A DNA stretch of 64,000 bases. Source: Lentzea jiangxiensis. Its GTDB lineage: Bacteria > Actinomycetota > Actinomycetes > Mycobacteriales > Pseudonocardiaceae. Shown here in pieces: positions 33,439 to 41,565 of the stretch. Made by a program: the position numbers and the translations under genes. Positions within the stretch are counted from its first letter, which is position 1. Every line of letters begins with the position of its first letter. The stretch is taken from assembly GCF_900104175.1 (NCBI RefSeq), contig NZ_FNIX01000021.1, positions 62,001-126,000 on the forward strand. The letters are read 5' to 3'. A model generated the notes under the pieces. The model saw only the letters and a list, made by a program, of their open reading frames with translations. It was not told the origin of the DNA and ran no database searches.

Positions 33439-33806
33439 CACACGCCCCCGTTCTTCTCGTGCTGTTCGATCCGGCGGATGACCTCGGAGAGCGGGATGCC
33501 GATGGCACGCGCCTCCGCGACCATCGGGTCCACCACCTCGCCGAAGAAGGTCTCCCTCCCCTGTGCCCGCAGCATGTCGCGAGCCTGCGTGCTCACGAAC
33601 ATCCCGATCCCCCTCTTCTTGTAGAGCACCTGCTCGTCCACGAGCTGCTGGAACGCCTTCGCGGCGGTCGCCGGGTTGATCCGGTAGTAGGCGGCGTACT
33701 GGTTGGTCGACATGACCTGCTCGTCCGCCTTCAACGCCCCGCTGAGCACGTCGGCTTTGATCCGGTCCGCGATCTGCCGGTAGATCGGGCTCCGGTCGTC
33801 GAACAC
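33438..33806 (-). CDS. GntR regulator, YtrA subfamily
   Basis: A 122-residue protein with the winged HTH (about 8-75; STNQYAAYYRINPATAAKAFQQL) and a short helical C-terminus, the compact YtrA type. These repress their own ABC operon and often respond to cell-envelope stress. GTG 33806 follows AGGGAAG. A 10-4-10 inverted repeat lies 13 bases upstream. Confidence 0.92.
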   Translation of the reverse strand: MFDDRSPIYRQIADRIKADVLSGALKADEQVMSTNQYAAYYRINPATAAKAFQQLVDEQVLYKKRGIGMFVSTQARDMLRAQGRETFFGEVVDPMVAEARAIGIPLSEVIRRIEQHEKNGGV

Positions 33807-33818
33807 GACTACTTCCCT

Positions 33819-33842
33819 GGTTCGTTACTCATGTAATGAACC
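33819..33842. promoter_or_regulatory. GntR operator: 10-4-10 inverted repeat
   Basis: GGTTCGTTAC (33819-33828) and GTAATGAACC (33833-33842) are inverted repeats with one mismatch around TCAT. The site lies just before the GntR start and about 30 bases before the divergent DMT gene, so it may control both. Confidence 0.65.
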
Positions 33843-33870
33843 ATAGCACCGGCGGCGTAGGATCGGCCAG

Positions 33871-34695
33871 GTGGTCGGGGTCGCGATCCTCTGCGCTGTG
33901 CTCGCGGCCGGGTGCAGCGCGCTCGGCGCGATGTGGCAGCACGCCGGGGTCCGCGAGACGACGGACCTGAAGCTCACCTCGGCCCTGCAGCTCGTGCGGT
34001 CACGCCGCTGGGTCCGCGGGTTCCTCGTGCTGTTCGCGTGCGCGGTGCTGCAGGTCGTCGCGCTGGCACTGGCCCCGGTCTCGGTGGTCGCGCCGCTGAA
34101 CGCGCTGGCCATCCCGATCATCGCGGTGGCCCGTGCCCGGCGCCCCACCGGTGTGCCGGCGGTCGCGGCGCTGGTGGCGACGGCGGGGATCGTGGTGTTC
34201 GTGACCATCGCAGCGGGCGCGGCGGTGCCGACCCAGGTCTCGCCGAAGGTGGCGTTGCAGGCCGGGCAGCTCGTGGTCGCGGGCGTGCTGGTGTGCGTCG
34301 TCGCGGCGACCTTCACCGCGGGCGCGGTGCGTGCACTGGCGCTGGCCGTGGGTGCCGGAATCGCGTACGGGCTCGTGGCCGTGCTGGTGCGGGACGTCAC
34401 GACCGCGCTGCCGGTGGTCGAGTGGGTCTCGCTCGGCGGGCTGGTGGTGGCGTTCCTGTCCGGGGCCTGGTTCATCCAGCTCGGGTACGCCGCCGGGCCG
34501 CCGGACCTCGTCGTGGCCGGGCAGACCGTCGTGAACCCGATCGTCGCGGCGTGGATCGGGATCGAGCTGCTCGGCGAGGGGACGGGCATGAGCGCCGTGT
34601 CGCAGGCCGGCCTGGTGGTCAGCGCGATCGCCGCGGTGGGCGGCACCGTGGCGCTGGCCCACTACCACCGCGTCAGGCTGGACACCCTGCCCTGA
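33871..34695 (+). CDS. DMT-superfamily transporter-like membrane protein
   Basis: A 274-residue protein with about nine to ten membrane helices and an internal repeat of the drug/metabolite transporter fold (compare ALAPVSVVAPLNALAIPIIAV with the late VVAGQTVVNPIVAAWIGIELL). These two segments are typical of EamA-like and NIPA-like proteins. Substrate unknown. GTG start; a lipobox-like AAGC near the N-terminus is inside the first helix and is not taken as a lipidation site. Confidence 0.82.
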   Translation: MVGVAILCAVLAAGCSALGAMWQHAGVRETTDLKLTSALQLVRSRRWVRGFLVLFACAVLQVVALALAPVSVVAPLNALAIPIIAVARARRPTGVPAVAALVATAGIVVFVTIAAGAAVPTQVSPKVALQAGQLVVAGVLVCVVAATFTAGAVRALALAVGAGIAYGLVAVLVRDVTTALPVVEWVSLGGLVVAFLSGAWFIQLGYAAGPPDLVVAGQTVVNPIVAAWIGIELLGEGTGMSAVSQAGLVVSAIAAVGGTVALAHYHRVRLDTLP

Positions 34696-34720
34696 AGAAC
34701 CTCTCACGCGGCAGGACCTG

Positions 34721-34753
34721 TCGCGCGGCAGGACCGAGCTCCCCGCCGCGCGA
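34721..34753. terminator. Hairpin between convergent DMT and mbtH genes
   Basis: TCGCGCGGC (34721-34729) pairs with GCCGCGCGA (34745-34753). It sits between two facing stop codons. Confidence 0.55.
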
Positions 34754-34766
34754 TCGGGCCCGCGGA

Positions 34767-34961
34767 CTAGCGGATCGACGCGGGGCGCAGGTCCGTCCAG
34801 TTCTCCTCGACGTAGGCCAGGCACGCCTCGCGGCTGTCCTCGCCGAACACCTTGGTCCACCCGGCGGGCACCTCCGCGAAGGTCGGCCACAGCGAGTGCT
34901 GCTCTTCTTCGTTGACCAGCACGAAGAAACGGCCCTGCGGGTCCTCGAACGGGTTGGTCAT
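34767..34961 (-). CDS. mbtH: MbtH-like protein
   Basis: A 64-residue MbtH protein with the hallmark pattern NPFEDPQGRFFVLVNEEEQHSLWP...VPAGW..V and LAYVEENWTDLRPASIR. It is a chaperone-like partner that activates adenylation domains of non-ribosomal peptide synthetases. No NRPS gene is in this window. Its operon partner is an ornithine/lysine N-monooxygenase under an iron box, so it probably serves a hydroxamate siderophore NRPS encoded elsewhere. It starts 21 bases after the monooxygenase stop. Confidence 0.96.
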   Translation of the reverse strand: MTNPFEDPQGRFFVLVNEEEQHSLWPTFAEVPAGWTKVFGEDSREACLAYVEENWTDLRPASIR

Positions 34962-34982
34962 GACGGGTCCTTCCTCATGGAG

Positions 34983-36239
34983 CTACTTGACTGCCTGGAG
35001 CTTCGGGACCGACTCGGCGACCTGCTGCTGCACGCGCCGCAGGACCGAGTCGAGGATCTCGCCGACCCGCACGGCCGTGTTCGACAACAACGACGACGTG
35101 ATGCCGTGCGTGTGTTCGGTGCCACCCTGCAGGTAGATGCCGCCGCGGATGCCTTCTCCGGTGACGACGCGGTAGTCGCGCGTCACCTTCAACCGGCCGT
35201 GCTCGTCGCGTTCGCACTCGTCGGCGAGGCCGCCGAGCAACCGCAGCGGGTCGGCCGGGCGGTAGCCGGTCGCGTAGACGATCACGTCGGCGTCGATCGG
35301 CAGCCGTCCGCCGCCGACGAGCGACTCGACTGCGCACCTGCCGTCGGGCGTCACGTCGATGAGCCTGGAGGTGTTGTGCAGCAACAACCTCTGTCGTCCG
35401 AGGACCTTCTCGCGGTACACCCGGCGGTAGAGCTCCTCGATCAGGTCACCGTCGACCACGCCGTAGTTCGTGTTGGCGTGGTAGCCCATCAGCTTGCGCT
35501 TGACCTCCTCCGGCGCGGCGTAGAAGTCGTCCACGGCGGCGGGGTCGAAGATCCGGTTCGCGAACGAGCTGTCGTCGGCGGGGCTGTAGCCGTAGCGCGC
35601 GAAGACGCCGTGCACCTCGGCACGGGGGAACCGGTCGTGGAAGAACGCCACGGCCTCGGCGGCGCTCTGCCCGGCGCCGACCACGACGACCTGGCGCGGG
35701 TCGGTGAGGGTGCCGACGCGGGTCAGCAGGTCCTTGTTGTGCCAGATCCGCTCGCCGGTCTCGACGCCGTCCGGCAGGTTGGCCTCGAGCCCGGTCGCGA
35801 GCACGAGGTTGCGCGTCCTGACCCGCTGGTCGCCCGCGGTGAGCTCGAAGCCGTCGTCGTGCGCGCGGACCTGGGAGACCTCCGTGCCGTAGGACACGTG
35901 GTGCCCGACCCGTTCCGCGGCCCACTCGAAGTAGTCGTGGAACTCCTTGCGCAGCGGGAAGAGGTTCTTGTGGTTGACGAAGTCGATCAGCCGCCCGCGG
36001 TCGCGCAGGTAGCAGAGGAAGCTGAAGCCGCTGGTGGGGTTGCGCAGCGTCACGAGGTCTTTGAGGAAGGACACCTGCATCGTGGCGTCCTCGAGCAGCA
36101 TGCCCCGGTGCCACCCGAAGCGGGGCTGCCGCTCGAAGAACCGCGCCCGGACGGGCAGCTCGTGTTCCTCCACGGCGATCGCGAGAGCGAGGTTGGACGG
36201 CCCGAAGCCGATTCCGGCCAGGTCTAACACCGGTTCCAT
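34983..36239 (-). CDS. L-ornithine/L-lysine N-monooxygenase (SidA/IucD family)
   Basis: A 418-residue flavin N-hydroxylase. The FAD motif GIGFGPSNLALA is at 9-20, the NADPH motif VVVGAGQSAAE in the middle, and the FATGY-type motif appears as YATGYRP. It hydroxylates the side-chain amine of ornithine or lysine, the first step to hydroxamate siderophores. ATG 36239 follows AGGAGAGG. A CTAAGG-CATA-CCTTAG iron box lies about 50 bases upstream, so it should be expressed when iron is low. Which amino acid is used cannot be told. Confidence 0.93.
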   Translation of the reverse strand: MEPVLDLAGIGFGPSNLALAIAVEEHELPVRARFFERQPRFGWHRGMLLEDATMQVSFLKDLVTLRNPTSGFSFLCYLRDRGRLIDFVNHKNLFPLRKEFHDYFEWAAERVGHHVSYGTEVSQVRAHDDGFELTAGDQRVRTRNLVLATGLEANLPDGVETGERIWHNKDLLTRVGTLTDPRQVVVVGAGQSAAEAVAFFHDRFPRAEVHGVFARYGYSPADDSSFANRIFDPAAVDDFYAAPEEVKRKLMGYHANTNYGVVDGDLIEELYRRVYREKVLGRQRLLLHNTSRLIDVTPDGRCAVESLVGGGRLPIDADVIVYATGYRPADPLRLLGGLADECERDEHGRLKVTRDYRVVTGEGIRGGIYLQGGTEHTHGITSSLLSNTAVRVGEILDSVLRRVQQQVAESVPKLQAVK

Positions 36240-36289
36240 CGCGATCCTCTCCTGGCACTCCACGGTGGCGTAAAGCGACCCTAACTTAA

Positions 36290-36305
36290 CTAAGGCATAC
36301 CTTAG
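36290..36305 (-). promoter_or_regulatory. Candidate IdeR/DmdR iron box
   Basis: CTAAGG-CATA-CCTTAG is an exact inverted repeat in an AT-rich patch, similar to the actinobacterial iron-regulator site (AGG..CCT core flanked by TTA/TAA). It lies before the N-monooxygenase/mbtH operon. Confidence 0.7.
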
Positions 36306-36325
36306 CTAGTGCATTTGGGCGTGAT

Positions 36326-36952
36326 CTACGCCGCTGGAGTGCCGTTCGCCCCGGAGTCGAGGACGATTCGGGCGTTCTTCCCCAGCAACGCGCCTGCGGT
36401 CAGCCCGAACATGTCGCGGAAGGCGTCGCTGAAGTGGCTCGGCGAGGCGAACCCCGCCTCCGCGGACGCTCTGGTGAGGTCCGCGCCCGCGGTCGTGGCG
36501 GCGGCGACGCGCAGCATCCGCACCCACAGCCGGTAGCGGCGGAAGCTCGTGCCCGCGTGCGCCGAGAAGAGGTGCAGGAACCGCGATGTCGACAGGTTCA
36601 GCTCAGCGGCGACCTGCGGTGCGCTCAGGCTGGGATGTCGTCGCAGGATGCCGAGTGCGGCGCGGATCCGGTCGTCGCCCAGGTCCGGTTCCAGGTAGAG
36701 GAACAACATCCGGCCCTCCGAGACGACCTGGTGCCGCGTCCTCGCCGGGATGAGGGCGCTGCGGACCTCGCGCTCGTCGTCGCCGATCCGCAGCAGGAAC
36801 GGCGCGTCGACCCCCAGCGCGAAGCAGTGCACGGACCCGGAGTGCGGGCCGAGCCGCAGCGACGGGCCCAGGTAGGCGGCCTGGCCCGGCCAGATCCAGA
36901 TCGTGGCCCGTTCCCGGGGACAGCACGTTTCCGGAAGCGCGGTATCGGTCAC
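36326..36952 (-). CDS. AraC-family regulator
   Basis: A 208-residue AraC protein. The first 95 residues form a shortened cupin-like sensor (HSGSVHCFALGVDAPFLLRIG), and the C-terminal 100 residues carry the paired HTH (VAAELNLSTSRFLHLFSAHAG; AGFASPSHFSDAFRDMFGLTAG). GTG 36952 is a best guess. It lies upstream of the iron box and reads toward it, so it may either control or be transcribed into the siderophore genes; AraC regulators of this kind often serve siderophore operons, but this is inference. Confidence 0.87.
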   Translation of the reverse strand: MTDTALPETCCPRERATIWIWPGQAAYLGPSLRLGPHSGSVHCFALGVDAPFLLRIGDDEREVRSALIPARTRHQVVSEGRMLFLYLEPDLGDDRIRAALGILRRHPSLSAPQVAAELNLSTSRFLHLFSAHAGTSFRRYRLWVRMLRVAAATTAGADLTRASAEAGFASPSHFSDAFRDMFGLTAGALLGKNARIVLDSGANGTPAA

Positions 36953-36977
36953 GCGCCCGATGATTCCACCCGTGCAA

Positions 36978-37448
36978 ATGAGACGAACACGCCTGGGCCA
37001 GGCGTTGCTGGTGGTGGCCGGCCTGATCAACGTGCTGCCGGGCGCCGGCGCGGTGTCACCGGGATCGATGCGGCCGGCCTACGGCGTCGACATCACCGGC
37101 GAAACCACGGAGGTGCTGCTGCGGCACCGGGCGGTCCTGCTCGCGCTGGTCGGGGTGCTCGCGATCGTGTCCGCGTTCCGCCCTGTTCTACGCCCGGCCG
37201 CGATCACCGGCAACGCGATCAGCATGGGCGCGTTCCTGCTCCTCGTGCTGAGCACCCCGGCGCTCAGCCCGCAGGTGGTCAGGGTGGCTCAGGTGGACGC
37301 CGCCGCACTGCTCGTGCTGGCCGCGGCGGCAGTGCTACTCAGACCCGCAGCACGATCTGGTTCTACCTCTGGGTGGAGGCGATCGCGGACGCGGTGTTGT
37401 TCGCCGCCTGGAAGTGGAACCGGCCCGGCCGCCGTCGGGGCGCGATGA
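36978..37448 (+). CDS. Small membrane protein, apparently frameshifted near its C-terminus
   Basis: A 156-residue reading frame with about four membrane helices (LGQALLVVAGLINVLPGAG; AVLLALVGVLAIVSAF; NAISMGAFLLLVLSTPAL; AALLVLAAAAVLL). Coding bias in this frame stops near 37340. The tail (RSGSTSGWRRSRTRCC) looks non-biological, whereas the +2 frame from about 37345 has perfect G/C third positions. The true protein is probably a different length. Only 25 bases separate it from the divergent AraC gene. Function unknown. Confidence 0.6.
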   Translation: MRRTRLGQALLVVAGLINVLPGAGAVSPGSMRPAYGVDITGETTEVLLRHRAVLLALVGVLAIVSAFRPVLRPAAITGNAISMGAFLLLVLSTPALSPQVVRVAQVDAAALLVLAAAAVLLRPAARSGSTSGWRRSRTRCCSPPGSGTGPAAVGAR

Positions 37449-37498
37449 TCCCACGACGACCGAGTCGGAGATCAGGGACTACGCGCGGGACCGCGTGA
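37345..37498 (+). pseudogene. Out-of-frame coding tail of the small membrane protein
   Basis: In the frame different from the preceding gene this reads STIWFYLWVEAIADAVLF then AAWKWNRPGRR, an amphipathic or membrane helix with nearly all G/C third positions. It has no start codon of its own in a sensible place. It is either the displaced C-terminus of the gene above, split by a one- or two-base indel, or a fragment of another gene. It runs into the convergent GH1 stop. Confidence 0.45.
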
Positions 37499-38813
37499 CC
37501 AGGTCGCGGAACCACAGCGCGCTCTGCTTCGGCGTGCGCCGCTGGGTCTCGTAGTCGACGTGGACGATGCCGAACCGCTTGGCGTAGCCGTAGCCCCACT
37601 CGAAGTTGTCCATCAGCGACCACGCCAAATAGCCGCGCACGTCCGCACCGGCCCGCACGGCCTCGGCCACGGCCGCGATGTGCGACCGCAGGTACTCGAC
37701 GCGGTCGGCGTCGGCGACCCGGCCGTCCACGACGTCGAGGTCGTCGAAGGCCGCGCCGTTCTCGGTGATCACCATCGGCACGCCGTAGTCCTCGTGCAGC
37801 CGGACCAGCAACGACGTGAAGCCCTCGGGAACGATCTCCCAGCCCATCGCGGTGACCGGACGGCCCTGCGGCACCACCTCGGACACGGCCGGGTCGGCGG
37901 TCGCCCTGTGGACGTGCGAGGTGTAGTAGTTCACGCCGAACACGTCCAGCGGCGTCGAGATGACCTCCAGGTCGCCGGGGCGGACCGGGAGCTCGGCACC
38001 GCGCTCCGCGATGTCGGCGAGCACGTCCTCCGGATAGCGCCCGTGCACCAGCGGATCCATGTAGACGCGCGTGCCGAGGCCGTCGGCGCGGCGGGCCGCG
38101 TCCACGTCGCGCGGGTCGTCCGACGCCGCCGAGTGCGTGCCCATGTTCAGCGTGATGCCCAGGGACTCCACTCCGCGGCCGCGGAGCTCCCGCGCCGCGA
38201 GGCCGTGCGCCAGGAGGAGGTGGTGCGTGGCACGCACGGCGTCGCCGAAATCGGTGCGGCCCGGCGCGTGGCGGCCGGTGTCGTAGCCGAGCACCGCCGA
38301 GCACCACGGCTCGTTCAGCGTCGTCCACGTCGGCACGCGGTCGCCCAGGGCGTCGTGCACCAGGCCCGCGAACTCGGCGAACCGGTACGCGGTGTCGCGG
38401 TGCGGCCAGCCGCCCGCGTCCTCCAGCTCCTGCGGCAGGTCCCAGTGGTAGAGCGTGAGCCACGGGTCGACGCCCCTGGCCAGCAGCTCGTCGACGAGCC
38501 GGGAGTAGAAGTCGACGCCCTTCGCGTTCACCGGGCCGCGGCCGCCGGGCTGGATGCGCGGCCACGACACGGAGAAGCGGTACTTGTCGACGCCGAGGCC
38601 CGCGATCAGGGCCACGTCGGCGGGCATGCGGTGGTAGTGGTCGCAGGCCACGTCACCGTTCTCACCGTTGGCGACGGCACCCGGACGGCGGGAGAAGGTG
38701 TCCCAAATGGACGGTGTCCTGCCGTCCTCGTCGTGCGCGCCCTCGATCTGGTACGCCGAAGTCGCGACGCCCCAGAAGAAGTCCGCCGGCAGGCCCGTGG
38801 TGACGTCAGACAC
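37479..38813 (-). CDS. GH1 beta-glucosidase
   Basis: A 444-residue cytoplasmic family-1 glycosidase. Acid/base Glu168 lies in TTLNEPW and nucleophile Glu351 in VITENGA; the N-terminal FFWGVATSAYQIEG and late YLAWSLMDNFEWGYGY are family signatures. It would hydrolyse beta-linked gluco-oligosaccharides imported by the adjacent ABC system. It is the last gene of the importer operon, overlapping the ATPase stop by eight bases, so uptake and hydrolysis are expressed together. Confidence 0.95.
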   Translation of the reverse strand: MSDVTTGLPADFFWGVATSAYQIEGAHDEDGRTPSIWDTFSRRPGAVANGENGDVACDHYHRMPADVALIAGLGVDKYRFSVSWPRIQPGGRGPVNAKGVDFYSRLVDELLARGVDPWLTLYHWDLPQELEDAGGWPHRDTAYRFAEFAGLVHDALGDRVPTWTTLNEPWCSAVLGYDTGRHAPGRTDFGDAVRATHHLLLAHGLAARELRGRGVESLGITLNMGTHSAASDDPRDVDAARRADGLGTRVYMDPLVHGRYPEDVLADIAERGAELPVRPGDLEVISTPLDVFGVNYYTSHVHRATADPAVSEVVPQGRPVTAMGWEIVPEGFTSLLVRLHEDYGVPMVITENGAAFDDLDVVDGRVADADRVEYLRSHIAAVAEAVRAGADVRGYLAWSLMDNFEWGYGYAKRFGIVHVDYETQRRTPKQSALWFRDLVTRSRA

Positions 38814-39762
38814 GCACGTCCTCCAGCCAGCAGGCCACGCGGCGGCGTTCCTCGACGGACTCCAGGGACGGCATGCGCTCGCCGCAGACGTCCATCGCGG
38901 ACGGGCAGCGCGGGTGGAACGGGCAGCCCGCCGGCATCGAGCGCAGGTCCGGCGGCGAACCCGGGATGCCCTTCAGCTCGCGGCGAGGCCCGCGCAGCGC
39001 CGGGAACGACGACAGCAGGCCCTGGCTGTACGGGTGCTTGGCGGCCCGGTAGATCTCCGAGGCGGGCGCCTCCTCGACCACGCGGCCCCCGTACATGATC
39101 GCGATGCGGTCGGAGAACTCGACCAGCAGGGAGATGTCGTGCGTGATGAAGACGATCGAGAACCCGAGCGTCTCGCGCAGCCTCATCATCTGGCCGAGGA
39201 TCTGCCGCTGCACCACGACGTCGAGCGCGGTGGTGGGCTCGTCCATGATGACGATCTCGGGCTCCAGCGCGAGCGCCATCGCGATCATCACGCGCTGCCG
39301 CATGCCGCCGGAGAGCTGGTGCGGGTACGCGCCGAGCCGGTCGGTCGGGATGCCCACCAGCGACAGCAGTTCGCGGGCGCGGGCGGTGCGCTCCGGCCGC
39401 TTCATCCGCGGCCGGTGGGTGCGCAGCACGTCGTCGATCTGCGTGCCGACCGAGATCACCGGGTTCAGGGCGTTCATCGCGCCCTGGAAGACGATGGAGA
39501 TCTCGTTCCAGCGCAGGACCTGCAGTTCTTTCTCGCTCAGCGACAGCAGGTCCCTGCCCTTGAAGAACACCTCGCCCGACGGCACGTGGCCCGGCGGCTG
39601 CAGCAGCCGGGTCGCGGCGTAGGCCAGGGTGGACTTGCCGCTGCCGCTCTCCCCCGCGAGGCCGAGGACCTCGCCCTTGTTCAGCGAGAGCGAGACGTTG
39701 TGCACGGCGCGCAGCTTGCCGTAGTCCACCGAGAGATCGCGGATCTCCAGCACCGGGCTCAT
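38806..39762 (-). CDS. Oligosaccharide/peptide ABC ATPase (OppD type)
   Basis: A 318-residue Opp-type ATPase. It has Walker A GESGSGKST, signature LSGGMRQRV, Walker B IVIMDEP, H-loop ITHD, and the C-terminal Opp extension with Cys-x-FHPRCP (GCPFHPRCPSAMDVC), which can bind an iron-sulphur cluster in relatives. ATG overlaps the permease stop. Together with the second ATPase, two permeases and a family-5 binding protein it makes a complete importer. Confidence 0.94.
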   Translation of the reverse strand: MSPVLEIRDLSVDYGKLRAVHNVSLSLNKGEVLGLAGESGSGKSTLAYAATRLLQPPGHVPSGEVFFKGRDLLSLSEKELQVLRWNEISIVFQGAMNALNPVISVGTQIDDVLRTHRPRMKRPERTARARELLSLVGIPTDRLGAYPHQLSGGMRQRVMIAMALALEPEIVIMDEPTTALDVVVQRQILGQMMRLRETLGFSIVFITHDISLLVEFSDRIAIMYGGRVVEEAPASEIYRAAKHPYSQGLLSSFPALRGPRRELKGIPGSPPDLRSMPAGCPFHPRCPSAMDVCGERMPSLESVEERRRVACWLEDVRV

Positions 39763-40577
39763 GCGCGCACCTTCCGCAGCCGGGGATTCGCGTACTCGTC
39801 GATCCCGAAGTTGATCAGTGCCAGCGCCGTGCCCAGCAACGCGATGCACAGGCCGGCGGGGACGAACCACCACCACGCGCCCAGGCCGAGCGCCTGGTTG
39901 CTCTGCGCCCAGAACAGGATCGTTCCCCAGTTCCAGGTGGACAGCGAGATGACGCCGACGAACGACAGCGTGATCTGCAGCATGACCGCGAAGATCACCG
40001 TTCCGACGAAGCCGGACGCGATCACCGCCATCAGGTTCGGCAGCACCTCGAACACGATGATGCGCCAGGTCGACTCGCCGGACGCCCGCGCGGCCTCGAC
40101 GAAGTCCCTGCGCCGCAACGACATCGTCTGGGCTCGCAGCACCCGCGCGCCCCACGCCCACGCGGTCAGCGAGATCACCACCGCGATCAGCACGGTGTCC
40201 GCCGACGGCAGCATCGACGCCACGATGATGATCAGCGGCAGCGCCGGGATGACCAGGAAGACGTTGGACAGCATCGACAGGGCCTCGTCGGCCGCGCCGC
40301 CGAGGAACCCGGCGGTCACGCCGACCAGGATCGACAGGAAGGTCGCGAGCACACCGCAGACCAGCCCGACGACCATCACGCCCCTGGTGCCGACGAGCAC
40401 CTGGGAGAAGACGTCCTGCCCGGTCATGGTCGTGCCGAACCAGTGCGCGCCGGAAGGCGGCGACAGCAGGTCGTCGCCCATCGCGGACGGGTCGTACGGC
40501 GCGATCCACTCGCCGACCACGGCGATCAGCGTGAAGAAGGCCAGGATGCCCAGGCCCAGCTTGGTCTTGGAGTTCAT
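39759..40577 (-). CDS. ABC permease (OppC type)
   Basis: A 272-residue inner-membrane permease with an N-terminal helix (about 8-26), then five more, and the EAA loop EAARASGESTWRIIVFEVLPNL that contacts the ATPases. SALPLIIIVAS and FVGVISL segments match OppC/DppC. It is preceded by the OppB-type permease with seven bases between. Confidence 0.93.
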   Translation of the reverse strand: MNSKTKLGLGILAFFTLIAVVGEWIAPYDPSAMGDDLLSPPSGAHWFGTTMTGQDVFSQVLVGTRGVMVVGLVCGVLATFLSILVGVTAGFLGGAADEALSMLSNVFLVIPALPLIIIVASMLPSADTVLIAVVISLTAWAWGARVLRAQTMSLRRRDFVEAARASGESTWRIIVFEVLPNLMAVIASGFVGTVIFAVMLQITLSFVGVISLSTWNWGTILFWAQSNQALGLGAWWWFVPAGLCIALLGTALALINFGIDEYANPRLRKVRA

Positions 40578-40584
40578 CGCGGTC

Positions 40585-41565
40585 TCAGCCCTCCCGCCGG
40601 GTGCGCGGGTCCAGCAGCAGGTAGCCGATGTCCGCGAGCAGGTTCGCCACCAGCACGGTCAGTGTGATCACCAGGAACACGCCCTGCATCAACGGGTAGT
40701 CCTTCGCTCCGATGCCCTGGAACAGCACGTACCCGAGGCCCGGGTAGGAGAACACCATCTCGACCAGCAGGGCGCCGCCGACGATGAAACCCAGCGACAG
40801 CGCGAAACCCGAGATCGACGGCAGCACGGCGTTGCGAGCCGCGTAGGCGAACATGATCCGCTTCCGCGTGAGCCCCTTGGCCCGCGCCACGAGCACGTAG
40901 TCCTCGGCCGTCACGGTCACCATCATGTTGCGCATGCCGAGGATCCAGCCGGCCACCGAGCTCACGACGATCGTGACGCCCGGCAGCACCGCGTGCTCCA
41001 GGACGCTGCCGATGAACTCCCCGGAGAACTCCGGCACGAGACCGGCCGCGTAGCCGCCGGACGCCGGGAACAGCGGCCACGTCACCGAGAGCAGCGAGAT
41101 CGCGATCAGCCCGAGCCAGAAGTACGGGATCGACGACAGGAACGTCGTCAACGGGATGAGGTTGTCCATCCACGACCCGCGCTTCCACCCCGCGTAGACG
41201 CCCATCAGGGTGCCCAGCAGGAACGCGATGACCGTCGTGACGCCGACCAGGCCGAGCGTCCACGGCAGCGACTGCGAGAGCACGTCGGCGACCGGTGTCG
41301 GGAAGAACGTGAACGACAGCCCGAGGTCGCCCTGGAACAGCGCGCCCCAGTAGTCGAGGTACTGCTCCCAGATCGACTTCTGCTCGTCGAGCCCGAACAG
41401 CACGTACAGCGAGGCCATCGCGTCGCTGTTCAGGCGGCCGCCGAGCTTGATGATCATCGCCTGCACCGGGTCGCCCGGCAGCAGGCGCGGCAGCAGGAAG
41501 TTCACCGTGATGGCCGCCCACAGCGTCACCAGGTAGAACAGCGCACGGCGCAGCAGGAACGTCAT
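40585..41565 (-). CDS. ABC permease (OppB type)
   Basis: A 326-residue permease. The N-terminal RRALFYLVTLWAAITVNFLLPRLLPGDP is the OppB hallmark, and the EAA loop is LVARAKGLTRKRIMFAYAARNAVLP. Six membrane helices in all. The ATG overlaps the stop of the upstream ATPase (ATGA). Confidence 0.94.
   Translation of the reverse strand: MTFLLRRALFYLVTLWAAITVNFLLPRLLPGDPVQAMIIKLGGRLNSDAMASLYVLFGLDEQKSIWEQYLDYWGALFQGDLGLSFTFFPTPVADVLSQSLPWTLGLVGVTTVIAFLLGTLMGVYAGWKRGSWMDNLIPLTTFLSSIPYFWLGLIAISLLSVTWPLFPASGGYAAGLVPEFSGEFIGSVLEHAVLPGVTIVVSSVAGWILGMRNMMVTVTAEDYVLVARAKGLTRKRIMFAYAARNAVLPSISGFALSLGFIVGGALLVEMVFSYPGLGYVLFQGIGAKDYPLMQGVFLVITLTVLVANLLADIGYLLLDPRTRREG

Noticed and set aside
33871..33930. 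Lipoprotein signal in the DMT protein (AAGC)
   Set aside because: The motif is within the first of many membrane helices of a multipass protein.
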